Below, one piece after another: positions 25,776 through 35,324 of a stretch of DNA of 64,000 nt. The first letter of the stretch is position 1. Every line of letters starts with the position of its first letter. The translations under genes and the position numbers were made by a program. Below the pieces are notes generated by a model. The model did not search any database, was not told the DNA's origin, and saw nothing but the letters and a program-made list of their open reading frames with translations. The stretch lies in the NCBI GenBank assembly GCA_016936355.1, contig JAFGYB010000018.1:92075-156074 (forward strand), written 5' to 3'. This DNA comes from Bacteroidales bacterium (lineage in GTDB: Bacteria > Bacteroidota > Bacteroidia > Bacteroidales > F082).

Positions 25776-27059
25776 CTATTTGACAGCTTTGGTGCTGTGC
25801 CCCAGTAAGCGTTTCGAAAGGGGTTTTACCCACAATGTTTCGGCCAGAACAGAGATCAGAACGGTGATGATGGTAGCCGAAAGAATGACTTCGCCCCAAT
25901 CGACCAGCGTAGTATTGTGGTACATCAGGCCCAAACTGAGCGGGATGCCTGCCAAAGCAGCCGGAACCACCCCTCTGGGGCCTTCCAGGGCAATGAAGAG
26001 GTATTCTTTGAACGACCATTTCCGGAGGGCAAGAATGGGCAGCGTGGCCAGCGGACGGGCAATGAAGATGATGCCGAGAGCCAGTAAAGCGCCTTTCCAC
26101 AGACTTTGGCTGAAAATAGACAAGTTGGTCGTGGCTCCCAGTAAGATAAAGATGAAAACACTGGCCAGGTCCGAAATAATTTCATTGAAATGCATTTCCT
26201 CTTTGATGAACTTATTGAATCCGGCGTGTTCGTCCCATTTTTTGAAGACCAGTGCATGGTTTCCAAAGACAATACCGATGGTAGTGGCTACCAGGTAGCC
26301 GGAAGTCTGGGCATATTCGCCGATAAGAAATCCGCCAAACGCAATGGCCAGACCAAAAATCTGAGGTAACAAACCGGGTTTGAGCCAGCGGATGATCCAG
26401 TATCCGATGACCCCGAGGATAAATCCAATCAGCAGGGAAGAGACAACCTGGTAAACAAAGAATATCACGGAAGCCGGATAGATGGAGGTGAAATGGGCGA
26501 TTTTTTCGACAAGTTGTGCCTCTGAGGCCTGCGGTGCTACCATGGCGATGGCCAGGATGGTGAGCACAATGCCCAGCGGGTCGTTAAAGATGGATTCGGT
26601 GACAATTACCGTTTTGTAGTTTTCGTCGACCTTGTTTTGTTTGAAAAGCGGGATCAGAGTAGCCGGGTCAGTGGCGGAAATAATGGCACCGAAGAGGAAG
26701 CCTGCCGACAGCGGAAGGTCGAACAGATACGAAAACAGGAAACTGGCAACTAACGCCGTAACCAGGAGTCCGACCGTGTCAAGCAATCCGATGGTTCCCA
26801 AATGTTTTTTGATCATTTTCCATTTCAGGTTATGCCCTTCGGTATATAAAATCAGAACCAACCCCAGCACACGGGCATAATTGAATATAGTATGTCCCTG
26901 ATGGTTGGGGATGAGTCCTAATACCGGACCAAATAAAAAACCCAGAATGATTAAAATGGGAATGGAGGAAACATGTGCTTTTTCGCTGAGTATGAAAGCG
27001 AAGAAGCCCAGTGTCATTACCGCGATAAGGGTAAAATCGATAAGCTGTGAATATGACAT
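25776..27059 (-). CDS. Cation:proton antiporter (CPA1/NhaP-like)
   Basis: 427 aa from the ATG at 27059, about 12 membrane segments. The motif LFGAIISATDPATLIPLFKQ (near 125) carries the conserved Asp of the ion-binding site, and ESIFNDPLGIVLT the following FND-type motif of CPA1 exchangers. The family swaps Na+ or K+ for H+ across the inner membrane. The upstream ATG at 27086 would add nine charged residues before the first membrane helix and is less likely. C-terminal regulatory domains are absent. Confidence 0.88.
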   Translation of the reverse strand: MSYSQLIDFTLIAVMTLGFFAFILSEKAHVSSIPILIILGFLFGPVLGLIPNHQGHTIFNYARVLGLVLILYTEGHNLKWKMIKKHLGTIGLLDTVGLLVTALVASFLFSYLFDLPLSAGFLFGAIISATDPATLIPLFKQNKVDENYKTVIVTESIFNDPLGIVLTILAIAMVAPQASEAQLVEKIAHFTSIYPASVIFFVYQVVSSLLIGFILGVIGYWIIRWLKPGLLPQIFGLAIAFGGFLIGEYAQTSGYLVATTIGIVFGNHALVFKKWDEHAGFNKFIKEEMHFNEIISDLASVFIFILLGATTNLSIFSQSLWKGALLALGIIFIARPLATLPILALRKWSFKEYLFIALEGPRGVVPAALAGIPLSLGLMYHNTTLVDWGEVILSATIITVLISVLAETLWVKPLSKRLLGHSTKAVK

Positions 27060-27149
27060 ATCTTTGTTTTTAAATGAATGAAACAATCATATGAACTTGC
27101 TGACACCGGTATTCAATATATCTTGTCAACCTCAAAAAAAATTCGGGCG

Positions 27150-27157
27150 CAAAAGTA
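27150..27157 (-). promoter_or_regulatory. -7 box for the antiporter gene
   Basis: TACTTTTG, an exact TAnnTTTG match, about 90 bp upstream of the ATG; the nearest -33-like TTTG (27183-27186) has a long 25-bp spacer. Confidence 0.35.
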
Positions 27158-27381
27158 TAATAATCCGTCATAGATTGTTCTTCAAATGAGTGATACTTTC
27201 TTTAGTTTATGGAATTTGTACTCAGTATACATAAGGAAATAATTTCTTTTTTCGGCAAGAACCGGTAAAATCAGGAAAAAATTTGCCTTCGATACAGGTT
27301 GTGTTAAATGTTCATAAGTCTGGAATTTAAATAAATAGTCAGACAGGTGAAGCAGTTAGGATCTGGTATCATCCCGAGGCG

Positions 27382-28806
27382 TCAGTTCTTCAGGTAGTCC
27401 TTATGCAGCTGGTTGTATACATCCATCAGCGGAGTTACCTTCCCTTTTTTATTGAACAACCGGCTTCTCCAGTTCAGGGGTTCCCAGATACAGGATCCTT
27501 TGCCCAATCCGTTGGGTTCGCTGAATGAGATTTGAGTCACTGTCTTCTTAAAGTCTGAATACTCGGCCACATAAATAGGTTTATGATACCGCAGGGCCAG
27601 ATCGTGCAGGTTGTTCTTCAGGTCTTCCAGCGTTCCGTGCCACCGGGGATAGTAGGAGAGTCCTATGACATCGAATTTAACCCCTCTTGCCAGCATGTTG
27701 TCGAGCCAGAATTTGGCTTCCTGGTTTTGTCCCCCCAAAGCCAGGTGCATCATGACGGGAGTTTCCGGATTGACTGCTTTCACACCGGCTACTCCTTCCC
27801 TGAGCAATCCCGCCAGTTGATCGGGGTGACTGATGTGGCCCATAGGCCATAAGAAACCGTGGTTGATTTCGTTGCCCACCTGAACCATATCGGGAAGCGT
27901 TCCCTGGGCTTTGAAGTCTTCCAGTGTTCGGACTGTATAGGCGTATACGGTATCTTTTAACTGCTGATAATCCAGTTTGGACCAGGATTCAGGGGTGTAT
28001 TGTTTTTGCGGATCGGCCCAGGTATCGCTGTAATGGAAATCGAGCAGCAGTTTCATTCCTGCCTCTTTGACTCTCTTCGCCATGGCCAGTGTATATTTCA
28101 AACCGCAATATCCTGTGCCCGGTGCGTAACCGTCTGTAGCTCCCGGGTGCACGAAGATGCGCAACCGAATGAAATTCATTCCATGCTCGGCAAGTAGTTT
28201 CACCGGGTCAACCACTTTTCCGTTTTCATAAAATTTGATGCCCCTTGCTTCCAGTTGGGGGAGCCAGGATATATCGGCACCAATCATTTTGGGGACTTTA
28301 ATATGGTTGGGCATGATTTCCGAAACACTCGGTTTCATCTTTTTGAAATCAGCCTGAAGAATATGAAGTTCATGAGATGCTTCCCACAAACCTTTGGACC
28401 GGGCTACGATTTTAACGGTATCGGGGTAATCTCCGGTGGTGTATTGTAAATATTTTACCCCGTTTTCCAGCTTGCAGGGCACAAAATTGGCACCGGAGCT
28501 GTCGTGTTGATAGGTGATAGTATTTCCATCCGTATCGCTGATGGTACCGTTGCCGTAGACAAATAAGTCAATAGAATCGGTGGCTCCGGAAATTTGTCTC
28601 ATCAGACTATCAACAACAGCTATTCTGATGTGGGTATGATCCGTTCCGTTGCCAATGAGTGTGGTACTGTAGCAGGTGAGCATTACCGATACGGGCTTGC
28701 CTTTTTTCACCGTTTCAATGGAACTATAGTCAGTGTGATTCATTCTGCCGTTACACTGAACCAGAGTGAAGAGAGAGAGAATTGTAAAGATCTTCCAGTA
28801 TTTCAT
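27382..28806 (-). CDS. Arabinogalactan endo-beta-1,4-galactanase (GH53) lipoprotein
   Basis: 474 aa from the ATG at 28806. Lipoprotein signal MKYWKIFTILSLFTLVQC (lipobox LVQC). Residues about 20-130 are a beta-sandwich of the kind found in surface glycanases. The GH53 barrel begins about residue 165 (MIGADISWLPQLEARGIKFY). Acid/base Glu lies in MVQVGNEINHGFLWP and the nucleophile Glu in PIYVAEYSDF. It should cut beta-1,4-galactan of pectin. The ATG at 28890 lies upstream of a perfect -7 box, so the lipoprotein start is preferred. No SusC/SusD pair or other glycanase is nearby, so this is a lone enzyme, not a full utilisation locus. Confidence 0.9.
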   Translation of the reverse strand: MKYWKIFTILSLFTLVQCNGRMNHTDYSSIETVKKGKPVSVMLTCYSTTLIGNGTDHTHIRIAVVDSLMRQISGATDSIDLFVYGNGTISDTDGNTITYQHDSSGANFVPCKLENGVKYLQYTTGDYPDTVKIVARSKGLWEASHELHILQADFKKMKPSVSEIMPNHIKVPKMIGADISWLPQLEARGIKFYENGKVVDPVKLLAEHGMNFIRLRIFVHPGATDGYAPGTGYCGLKYTLAMAKRVKEAGMKLLLDFHYSDTWADPQKQYTPESWSKLDYQQLKDTVYAYTVRTLEDFKAQGTLPDMVQVGNEINHGFLWPMGHISHPDQLAGLLREGVAGVKAVNPETPVMMHLALGGQNQEAKFWLDNMLARGVKFDVIGLSYYPRWHGTLEDLKNNLHDLALRYHKPIYVAEYSDFKKTVTQISFSEPNGLGKGSCIWEPLNWRSRLFNKKGKVTPLMDVYNQLHKDYLKN

Positions 28807-28872
28807 GTTTTTGTAATTGATAAAATTGATGAACCCAAAAAGGTATTTATATTCCATTATACCTCTTGATGA

Positions 28873-28880
28873 CAAAAATA
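28873..28880 (-). promoter_or_regulatory. -7 box for the GH53 gene
   Basis: TATTTTTG, an exact TAnnTTTG match, about 67 bp upstream of the lipoprotein ATG and downstream of the alternative ATG at 28890, which it rules out. Confidence 0.45.
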
Positions 28881-29054
28881 ATGATTTCATTCAGTTACAG
28901 GAAACAAAAGTCCATGGAAAATTGATTTTATCGATCACATTTAATCTTAATTTAAAATGATTGAGCGTATGAAGAAACGACAACCCCTCTCCTCAGGTTT
29001 TGTTCGTTACCTGATTGAACCGGTATGAAAAATGTTGTATAGGATCCGGGATCT

Positions 29055-30272
29055 TTATGTGGTGTATACCGAGTTGAACACAACATAATCGGTAGTTAAA
29101 TCCGAGCCCCAACCGGTAGCGGTTGCTTTACCTGAATTCAAACTTAGTTTTAAATGGATGTGTGAATCCCTCAGTAGTTTTTTTACATATCCGGTGTCGA
29201 ATTCCAAAGGACCCCCTTTTTCCAGTAATTTAATTTGTCTTTTTTCATCCCCCAGCCAAAGGTCAGCTTTTGTATAATCAAACGATACACCTGCATTTCC
29301 GGCTGCTGCGATAACCCTTCCCCAGTTGGGATCTCTGCCGTACATAGCGGTTTTTACCAGCGTGGAAGCGGAGATGGAACGAATAAGTTTTCGGGCGGTT
29401 ACTTCATCGGGAGCATCGACCACCTGGTACTCGATAAACTTGGAAGCCCCTTCGCCGTCCGAAACGATCGACTTGGCCAGGTGTGTCATCAGACTTTCCA
29501 GATTGGTGCGGAATTCTTTATACCCTTTGCTGCGTTTTGTTTTGATCATATCATTTCCAGCCAGTCCGTTGGCAAGGACAGCGACCATGTCGTTGGTGGA
29601 GGTGTCTCCGTCAACCGTAATCATGTTGAAGGATTTGTCTACAGCCATTTTGACGGTTTCATTCAGTAATGTTGAATCGATGGAGATATCGGTGACGATA
29701 AAAGCCAGCATGGTACCCATATTGGGGTGAATCATTCCGGAGCCTTTCGCAATTCCGGCCATGTTGATTTCATAATCGTCGGCAGCAAATTCGATGAACC
29801 CTTCTTTGGCAAAAGTATCGGTAGTAAGGATGGCATTGGCAGCAAACGAACCGGCACTGGACTTGGAGGAGAGTTTTTTTACGTTTTTCCGGATGCCTTC
29901 CACGATTTCTTCGGTAGGGAATGTTTTCCCGATGATGCCAGTGGAAGCAACCAAAACCAGTTCTTTGTCAATTTCCAGTTCCTCGGCCATGGTTTGAGCC
30001 ATGGCTTCGGCCCCTTGGCGCCCCTGCTCTCCGGTGGCTGCATTGGCGTTGCCTGCATTAATAACAATGGCCTGTGCTTTTCCATCGGCTATGTGTCGTT
30101 TGGAAACTTTGACCGGTTCGGCCACCACACTGTTTCTGGTAAAAACGGCAGAAGCGTTGGCCGGAACTTCAGAATAAATAATGGCCAGGTCTCTGCGCAT
30201 CGATTTGATGCCGGTATGGGCTCCCCAGCATTTGATTCCTCGTACGTTGGTGATGTTTTTAATTAAGTCCAT
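29055..30272 (-). CDS. argJ: Bifunctional glutamate N-acetyltransferase / ornithine acetyltransferase
   Basis: 405 aa. The self-cleavage motif is KGSGMIHPNMGTMLAF with Thr187 as the nucleophile that becomes the N-terminus of the beta chain (most family members have MATML; here MGTML). The enzyme moves the acetyl group from N-acetylornithine to glutamate, closing the acetyl cycle, so no ArgE is needed. Last gene of argB-argD-argC-argJ; 17 bp after argC. Confidence 0.92.
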   Translation of the reverse strand: MDLIKNITNVRGIKCWGAHTGIKSMRRDLAIIYSEVPANASAVFTRNSVVAEPVKVSKRHIADGKAQAIVINAGNANAATGEQGRQGAEAMAQTMAEELEIDKELVLVASTGIIGKTFPTEEIVEGIRKNVKKLSSKSSAGSFAANAILTTDTFAKEGFIEFAADDYEINMAGIAKGSGMIHPNMGTMLAFIVTDISIDSTLLNETVKMAVDKSFNMITVDGDTSTNDMVAVLANGLAGNDMIKTKRSKGYKEFRTNLESLMTHLAKSIVSDGEGASKFIEYQVVDAPDEVTARKLIRSISASTLVKTAMYGRDPNWGRVIAAAGNAGVSFDYTKADLWLGDEKRQIKLLEKGGPLEFDTGYVKKLLRDSHIHLKLSLNSGKATATGWGSDLTTDYVVFNSVYTT

Positions 30273-30289
30273 TTTTCTATGTTATTGTT

Positions 30290-31327
30290 TTAAGGATGAA
30301 TAGGTAATTGATTTAGGCCGGTAGTTTCTTCCCAGCCAAACAGGATGTTCATATTCTGTATGGCCTGACCGGCTGCCCCTTTGACCAGGTTGTCGATCAC
30401 ACTGACGGCAACGATCAGGTTGGTTCTCGGATCGTAGGTAGCATAAATAGCACAGTGGTTGCTGGCTCTTACATCTTTGATCGACGGCGGTCTGTCGGTA
30501 ATGTGAACGAAAGGAGCATTTTGATAAAATTCTTTATAATAATTCTGTACTGTTTCTTCATTGATTTGTTGCAAAGGACGGGCATAAACAGTGGTTAAAA
30601 TACCCCGGTCTACCGGTAGCAGGTGCGGCGTAAACTGTATGGTGGTTTTGCTTCCCGCGATTTTGTCGGCGATTTCTTCAATCTCAATAGTGTGCCGGTG
30701 ATTTTTTAAGCCGTAGGCTTTGAAATTATCATGTACGTTGGAGAAGTGGGTAGTTTCTTTGGGCTTAACCCCTGCACCGGTGACTCCTGATTTGGAGTCA
30801 ACAATGATGGGAGCCGTTTCAATGAGCTTGTGAGTAAGCAAAGGAGCCAAAGCCAGAATTGCACTGGTGGGATAACACCCCGGATTGGCTATCAGACGGG
30901 CCTTTTTGATCCGATCTGAAAACAATTCCGGACTTCCAAAGACGGCTTCTTTAAATCCCTCTGAATGACTGTGTTTTTTCTGGTACCACGTTTCGTAGAT
31001 GCTGCTGTCACTCAGCCTGAAATCACCTGATAAATCAATGATCTTAAGTGGTGTTTCCTGAAATTTTTTGACAAAATCCATGGACACCCCGTGGGGCAGT
31101 GCCAGGAATACCAGGTCCAGCACTTCGGGTTTCAGGTCCTCAACAGAAGACAGAGTGAAGTCCACGTGCCCTTTGAGATAAGAGTGAACGTCAGAGAACT
31201 TTTTGCCTGCATAAGTCTCCGAGGTGATGACTGTAATTTCCACATGGGGGTGGTTGGCTAATATACGTACCAGTTCGGAGCCGGTATAGCCGGTCGCTCC
31301 GATAATTCCAATTTTCTTTTTTTGCAT
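30290..31327 (-). CDS. argC: N-acetyl-gamma-glutamyl-phosphate reductase
   Basis: 345 aa. NADP-binding Rossmann N-terminus (GIIGATGYTGSELVRILANH) and catalytic Cys151 in ANPGCYPTSAI; HRHTIEIEE near 215 supplies the active-site His. Reduces N-acetylglutamyl phosphate to the semialdehyde in arginine synthesis. Only 2 bp separate it from argD. Confidence 0.93.
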   Translation of the reverse strand: MQKKKIGIIGATGYTGSELVRILANHPHVEITVITSETYAGKKFSDVHSYLKGHVDFTLSSVEDLKPEVLDLVFLALPHGVSMDFVKKFQETPLKIIDLSGDFRLSDSSIYETWYQKKHSHSEGFKEAVFGSPELFSDRIKKARLIANPGCYPTSAILALAPLLTHKLIETAPIIVDSKSGVTGAGVKPKETTHFSNVHDNFKAYGLKNHRHTIEIEEIADKIAGSKTTIQFTPHLLPVDRGILTTVYARPLQQINEETVQNYYKEFYQNAPFVHITDRPPSIKDVRASNHCAIYATYDPRTNLIVAVSVIDNLVKGAAGQAIQNMNILFGWEETTGLNQLPIHP

Positions 31328-31329
31328 GA

Positions 31330-32517
31330 TTATTTAATTTCCTGAATCGACTCTTTCAATACGTTTAATATTTTGTCCAGGTCTTCGTGGCTGATGTTTA
31401 ACGGTGGCAGTAGCCGGAGTACATTGCCGGCAGTGGCGTTAGCCAGGACCCCCTTTTCCAGCATTTTCTGAACCAGTGGTTTGGTTTCGAAATCAAACTC
31501 TATACCGATCATAAGTCCTTTTCCACGGATTTCCTTAATGGAAGTTTCTTCCCAGGCTTCGAGTTGCAGGGTAACCCAACGGCCTTTTTCTTTGGCCTGC
31601 GTTAATAAATCTTCAACTTCCAATACTTCGAGGGTGGCCAGTGCTGCGGCACTGGCAAGCGGGTTGCCTCCGAAAGTAGTCCCGTGATCCCCGAGTTCCA
31701 TTGCGGCACTGACTTTTTCACTGGAAAGAATGGCTCCAATCGGAACACCACCTCCCAGGGCTTTTGCCAAGGTCATGATGTCGGGTTGAATGCTGTAATG
31801 TTCCTTTGCAAAGAAAGTACCGGTTCGGCCGATTCCGCACTGGATTTCATCGAAGATCAAAACAATGTCTTCCCGGGTACAGAGATCCCTGAGCGATTTT
31901 AAAAAAGATTCATCCGCTACATTGATGCCTCCTTCACCCTGAATGGGTTCGATGAGGATCCCGGCAATCTGATCGTCCAAAACCGCTATCAGCGATTTTA
32001 AGTCGTTGAACGGAACCTGAATAAATCCTGCAGGAATGGGATCAAACCCTTTTTGCATTTGTTTTTTTCCTGTGGCAATAGTGGCGAGTGTGCGTCCATG
32101 GAAGGAACCCTCAAATGAAATTATGGTACCCCCCCGTCCTTTACTGTGGGCATATTTTCGGGCAATCTTCAGGGCTCCTTCAACAGATTCTGCACCGCTG
32201 TTGGTCAGGAAAACCCGGTCGAGGCCGGAAAGTGTTTTTAATTTTTCAGACAACAACAGCTGGGGTTTGCTCAGATAGAAATTGGAAATATGAATCAATT
32301 TCTCGGCCTGCTGACTAATGGCTCTTGCTACGGCAGGATGGGCATGTCCCACACTATTGACAGCAATTCCTCCCAAGGCATCAATGTATTCGTTGCCTTC
32401 CACATCCCATACATGGGATCCCATACCCCTTTCCAACGTGATGGGATAACGGCTAAACGTTTGTAAATAACTTTTTTTGTCGCGTTCAATAAACGCTTGA
32501 TTATTTTCTGAGTTCAT
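31330..32517 (-). CDS. argD: Acetylornithine aminotransferase
   Basis: 395 aa, class III PLP aminotransferase. LIFDEIQCGIGRTG (PLP-ring Asp) and TLAKALGGGVPIGA with PLP Lys252. Makes N-acetylornithine. The arg operon context excludes most other class III roles, though a dual role in DAP synthesis (succinyl-DAP aminotransferase) is possible. 2 bp after argB. Confidence 0.92.
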   Translation of the reverse strand: MNSENNQAFIERDKKSYLQTFSRYPITLERGMGSHVWDVEGNEYIDALGGIAVNSVGHAHPAVARAISQQAEKLIHISNFYLSKPQLLLSEKLKTLSGLDRVFLTNSGAESVEGALKIARKYAHSKGRGGTIISFEGSFHGRTLATIATGKKQMQKGFDPIPAGFIQVPFNDLKSLIAVLDDQIAGILIEPIQGEGGINVADESFLKSLRDLCTREDIVLIFDEIQCGIGRTGTFFAKEHYSIQPDIMTLAKALGGGVPIGAILSSEKVSAAMELGDHGTTFGGNPLASAAALATLEVLEVEDLLTQAKEKGRWVTLQLEAWEETSIKEIRGKGLMIGIEFDFETKPLVQKMLEKGVLANATAGNVLRLLPPLNISHEDLDKILNVLKESIQEIK

Positions 32518-32519
32518 GG

Positions 32520-33359
32520 TTATGATTGTGTTATGGTTGTTCCTGTATTGCTATTTACTGCCTGCACTATCTGATCGGGTTTAGTGCCGTTAATAATTCG
32601 GGCTTTTTTCACTCCCTGTTTCAATGCGGTGATGCAGGAGTCGATTTTGGGGATCATGCCTCCCTGGATGATATTGTCTTTGATTAATCCCGGTACTTCG
32701 TCCAAGCGGAGATGCTTGATTAAAGTATCCGGATTGTTTTTGTCTCTCAGCAATCCGTCCACATCAGTCAGAACAATATACTCATCAGCCTGAAGTGCTC
32801 CGGCAATATGACCGGCAAACATGTCTCCGTTTATGTTGAATCCCACACCGTGAGTGTCATCGGCAATGCACGCAATCACAGGCGTGAATTCATTCTGAAG
32901 TAATGTTTTGATCAGACTTGTATTGACACGGGCAACATCGCCCACCCGACCCAGATCTACTTCTTCTTTTGTGTTGTCTTTTATGACATAATGACGCCGT
33001 TTTACAGCAATCACTGTGTTTCCATCCTTTCCTGAAATACCAACGGCATTCTGCCCCATGCTGTTCAGATGACTAACCAGGTCGCTGTTTACCTTTCCTT
33101 TCAGTACCCTTTCCACGTATTCAAAAGCCTTGGGCGTGGTTTTACGGAGGCCGTCCACGAATTCGGATTTAATACCGGCTTCGGTCAGTGCCTGCTTGAT
33201 AAAAGGTCCGCCACCGTGTGAAATAATCACCTGGTGCCCTTGTTCTTTTAGTGCGCAGATGTTTTTCAGAACTTCTTTTTTTAAGGAGTCTTCGGTCATG
33301 GCATTCCCCCCGTACTTAAATACGATAAGGGCTTTTTCCGGTATCATTTTTTTAGACAT
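32520..33359 (-). CDS. argB: Acetylglutamate kinase
   Basis: 279 aa, amino-acid kinase fold. N-terminal FKYGGNAM and ISHGGGPFI nucleotide/substrate loops, NINGDMFAGHIAGAL near 185 and IIQGGMIPKIDSC near 235. Phosphorylates N-acetylglutamate. First gene of the operon; the nearest perfect -7 box is more than 400 bp upstream, implying a long untranslated leader. Confidence 0.93.
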   Translation of the reverse strand: MSKKMIPEKALIVFKYGGNAMTEDSLKKEVLKNICALKEQGHQVIISHGGGPFIKQALTEAGIKSEFVDGLRKTTPKAFEYVERVLKGKVNSDLVSHLNSMGQNAVGISGKDGNTVIAVKRRHYVIKDNTKEEVDLGRVGDVARVNTSLIKTLLQNEFTPVIACIADDTHGVGFNINGDMFAGHIAGALQADEYIVLTDVDGLLRDKNNPDTLIKHLRLDEVPGLIKDNIIQGGMIPKIDSCITALKQGVKKARIINGTKPDQIVQAVNSNTGTTITQS

Positions 33360-33495
33360 AAATGTTTATTATTTTAAATGTGCTGTGGTAATATTTTTGG
33401 TTGCCTACAATGGAACATAGCTTCCCCGGGTTAGGGAAAATTGATGTTTAAGTACGGCACGGGAAACAGGTAAAAGGTACCTTATGGAAGGCGTT

Positions 33496-33666
33496 CTATG
33501 TGGTCTTGTCGCAGAAGAAAATGGTTTGACTTCGCATCAGTTGATTGAAAAAGAAAGCCTGTTTTTTTTGGTTTTGATCCGGCTCATTTTTGTCATCAGC
33601 AGTAGTAACTGAAAGAGTAGTTGGATTGAGTGTGTGTTGTTTTTTTAAAGTATTTCTTTCTACCAT
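33496..33666 (-). CDS. Possible small ORF in the argB leader
   Basis: 56 codons starting MVERNTLKKQHTL and ending IFFCDKTT. It lies wholly within the predicted argB 5' leader. Hydrophilic with a Phe-rich patch (QAFFFNQL), no family recognised. A longer in-frame start (33789) lies upstream of the predicted promoter. It could be a leader peptide or chance. Confidence 0.2.
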   Translation of the reverse strand: MVERNTLKKQHTLNPTTLSVTTADDKNEPDQNQKKQAFFFNQLMRSQTIFFCDKTT

Positions 33667-33776
33667 GAAAGCCTCCAAATTTTTGAGGTTTGTGTATCGG
33701 GACAGTATAGAATGGCATTTCTGACTTTGTTTCGATGTTGAATTCAGTCGAAAACCGATACTTATTTTTTGGTATG

Positions 33777-33784
33777 CAAATTTA
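33777..33784 (-). promoter_or_regulatory. -7 box upstream of the arg operon
   Basis: TAAATTTG, an exact TAnnTTTG match, 418 bp upstream of argB. No closer match was found in the 538-bp gap 33360-33897, so the arg mRNA probably has a leader of about 410 nt. The leader shows no clear terminator next to argB. Confidence 0.35.
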
Positions 33785-33847
33785 ATCAAAATATGTTAAA
33801 GTCGGGATGTTTACCTACCCGCCGGGAAACAACAGCCCTTGCTGGTA

Positions 33848-33879
33848 CAAAAAAAGCTGCCCGTTCGGGCAGCTTTTTT
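33848..33879. terminator. Terminator after the YceI gene
   Basis: AAAAAAGCTGCCCG-TT-CGGGCAGCTTTTTT, 19 bp past the YceI stop. Symmetric, so active on either strand; on the minus strand it separates YceI transcription from the arg leader. Confidence 0.85.
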
Positions 33880-33897
33880 AATTGAAAACAGAATTAT

Positions 33898-34416
33898 TTA
33901 TTGTTTGACTAACTGAATGTCAACCGCTATTTTCACTTTATCGGATACGACTACGCTGCCGGCTTCGGTAACGGCGTTCCATTTCAGTCCGAATTCTTTT
34001 CTACTGATTTCACCGGTAACTTCAAACCCGGCTTTGGTCTGACCATAAGGATCGGTAGCGATTCCGTTGAAATCCACATCCAGTTTTACTTCTTTGGTGA
34101 TGTCGCGAATGGTTAAATCGCCGGATAATGTTGAACCGTCAAAGGATTTGGATTTGAAAATCAGTTTAGGAAATTTTTCAGCATTGAAAAAATCATCCGA
34201 TTTTAAGTGATTGTCACGGTCGTTTTGTTTTGTATTTACGGAGTCAACGTCGATGCTGACTTCTACCGAACCGTCTTTAAAATCATCGCCGTTGGTACAG
34301 GCTACGACATCGAATTTATCGAAATAGCCGGTTACCGTTGAAATCATCATGTGTTTGACTTTAAAGCCAACTTCTGAATGTGTTGGGTCTACAACCCACT
34401 TGCTTTTTGTTTCCAT
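33898..34416 (-). CDS. YceI-family lipocalin-like protein
   Basis: 172 aa, full-length YceI beta-barrel (WVVDPTHSEVGFKVKHMM at the start; FKSKSFDGSTLSGDLTIRD in the middle). No signal peptide, so this form is cytosolic, unlike E. coli YceI. The family binds isoprenoid-like ligands; role unknown. Follows a pirin gene by 24 bp, probably one transcript. Confidence 0.85.
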   Translation of the reverse strand: METKSKWVVDPTHSEVGFKVKHMMISTVTGYFDKFDVVACTNGDDFKDGSVEVSIDVDSVNTKQNDRDNHLKSDDFFNAEKFPKLIFKSKSFDGSTLSGDLTIRDITKEVKLDVDFNGIATDPYGQTKAGFEVTGEISRKEFGLKWNAVTEAGSVVVSDKVKIAVDIQLVKQ

Positions 34417-34440
34417 TTTATTAAAAATATTAGGTTAGAA

Positions 34441-35154
34441 TTAAATTTGCATTGGTATATCCATCAATAAGATCCAGGAATCTTCGATCACTTTAATGTT
34501 GACCGATTGGGTTTCCCAGAGTCCCAGTCCGTCGCGTTTGTTCAGATCCAGTCCTTCCACTTCTGCATGGCCTTCAATCATAAATACATAAAGTCCGTTG
34601 CCTTCCTTTTTGAGATTATAGGTATGAGAAGAACCAGCCTTCACTTTTCCCATTGAGAACCAGGCATCCTGATGAATCCATACCCCCTGATCATCCGGAG
34701 AGGGAGAAAGAATCTGATAGAACTCATTTTCTTTTTCCACATCCCTCAGGGATATCTGGTCGTACCGCGGGGTGACATTTTTTTTATTCGGAAAAACCCA
34801 AATCTGAAATAGCCTGACTTCCTGGTGGTGGTCTCTGTTTGCCTCGCTGTGGAACACACCACTTCCGGCGCTCATCACCTGTACATCTCCTTCCCGGATT
34901 TCGGATCCGTTTCCCATACTGTCTTTGTGGGTTAACGTGCCTTCAATAGGGATGGTGATGATTTCCATGTTGTCGTGAGGATGCGTGCCAAAACCCCTGT
35001 CTGGAGCGATGGTGTCGTCGTTCAGTACACGCAGGGTTCCAAAATGAATCTGTTCGGGATTGTAGTACCCGGCGAAACTGAAGCTGTGGTATGTGTTGAG
35101 CCAGCCGTGATCCGCATGACCCCTGTTTTCTGCTTTATAAAGTGTTTTTTTCAT
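34441..35154 (-). CDS. Pirin-family cupin protein
   Basis: 237 aa from the ATG at 35154, preceded by an AAGGAAA Shine-Dalgarno-like sequence. N-terminal cupin with pirin motifs GTHPHDNMEIITIPIEG (His and Glu metal ligands) and GSGVFHSEANRDHHQ. Homologues include quercetin dioxygenases and redox-linked regulators. Starting at the upstream ATG 35205 would add 17 unrelated residues. Sits between an AraC regulator and YceI. Confidence 0.87.
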   Translation of the reverse strand: MKKTLYKAENRGHADHGWLNTYHSFSFAGYYNPEQIHFGTLRVLNDDTIAPDRGFGTHPHDNMEIITIPIEGTLTHKDSMGNGSEIREGDVQVMSAGSGVFHSEANRDHHQEVRLFQIWVFPNKKNVTPRYDQISLRDVEKENEFYQILSPSPDDQGVWIHQDAWFSMGKVKAGSSHTYNLKKEGNGLYVFMIEGHAEVEGLDLNKRDGLGLWETQSVNIKVIEDSWILLMDIPMQI

Positions 35155-35324
35155 CGAATTTCCTTTCTTCTGTTTCCAGATTTTGTTTTGCAAAGATCCG
35201 GTCATTCTGAAGAATAGGAAATATGAAAACAGGGGAGAGACTTATGAAAATCCGATCTTATTCAGGAATTAACATATTTTAATAATTGTGATTCAGGGAA
35301 TTGATCCGGAATCACGGTTTCCCT

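Noticed and set aside
27382..28806. A polysaccharide utilisation locus around the GH53 enzyme
   Set aside because: No SusC/SusD-like pair, other glycanases or hybrid two-component regulator nearby.
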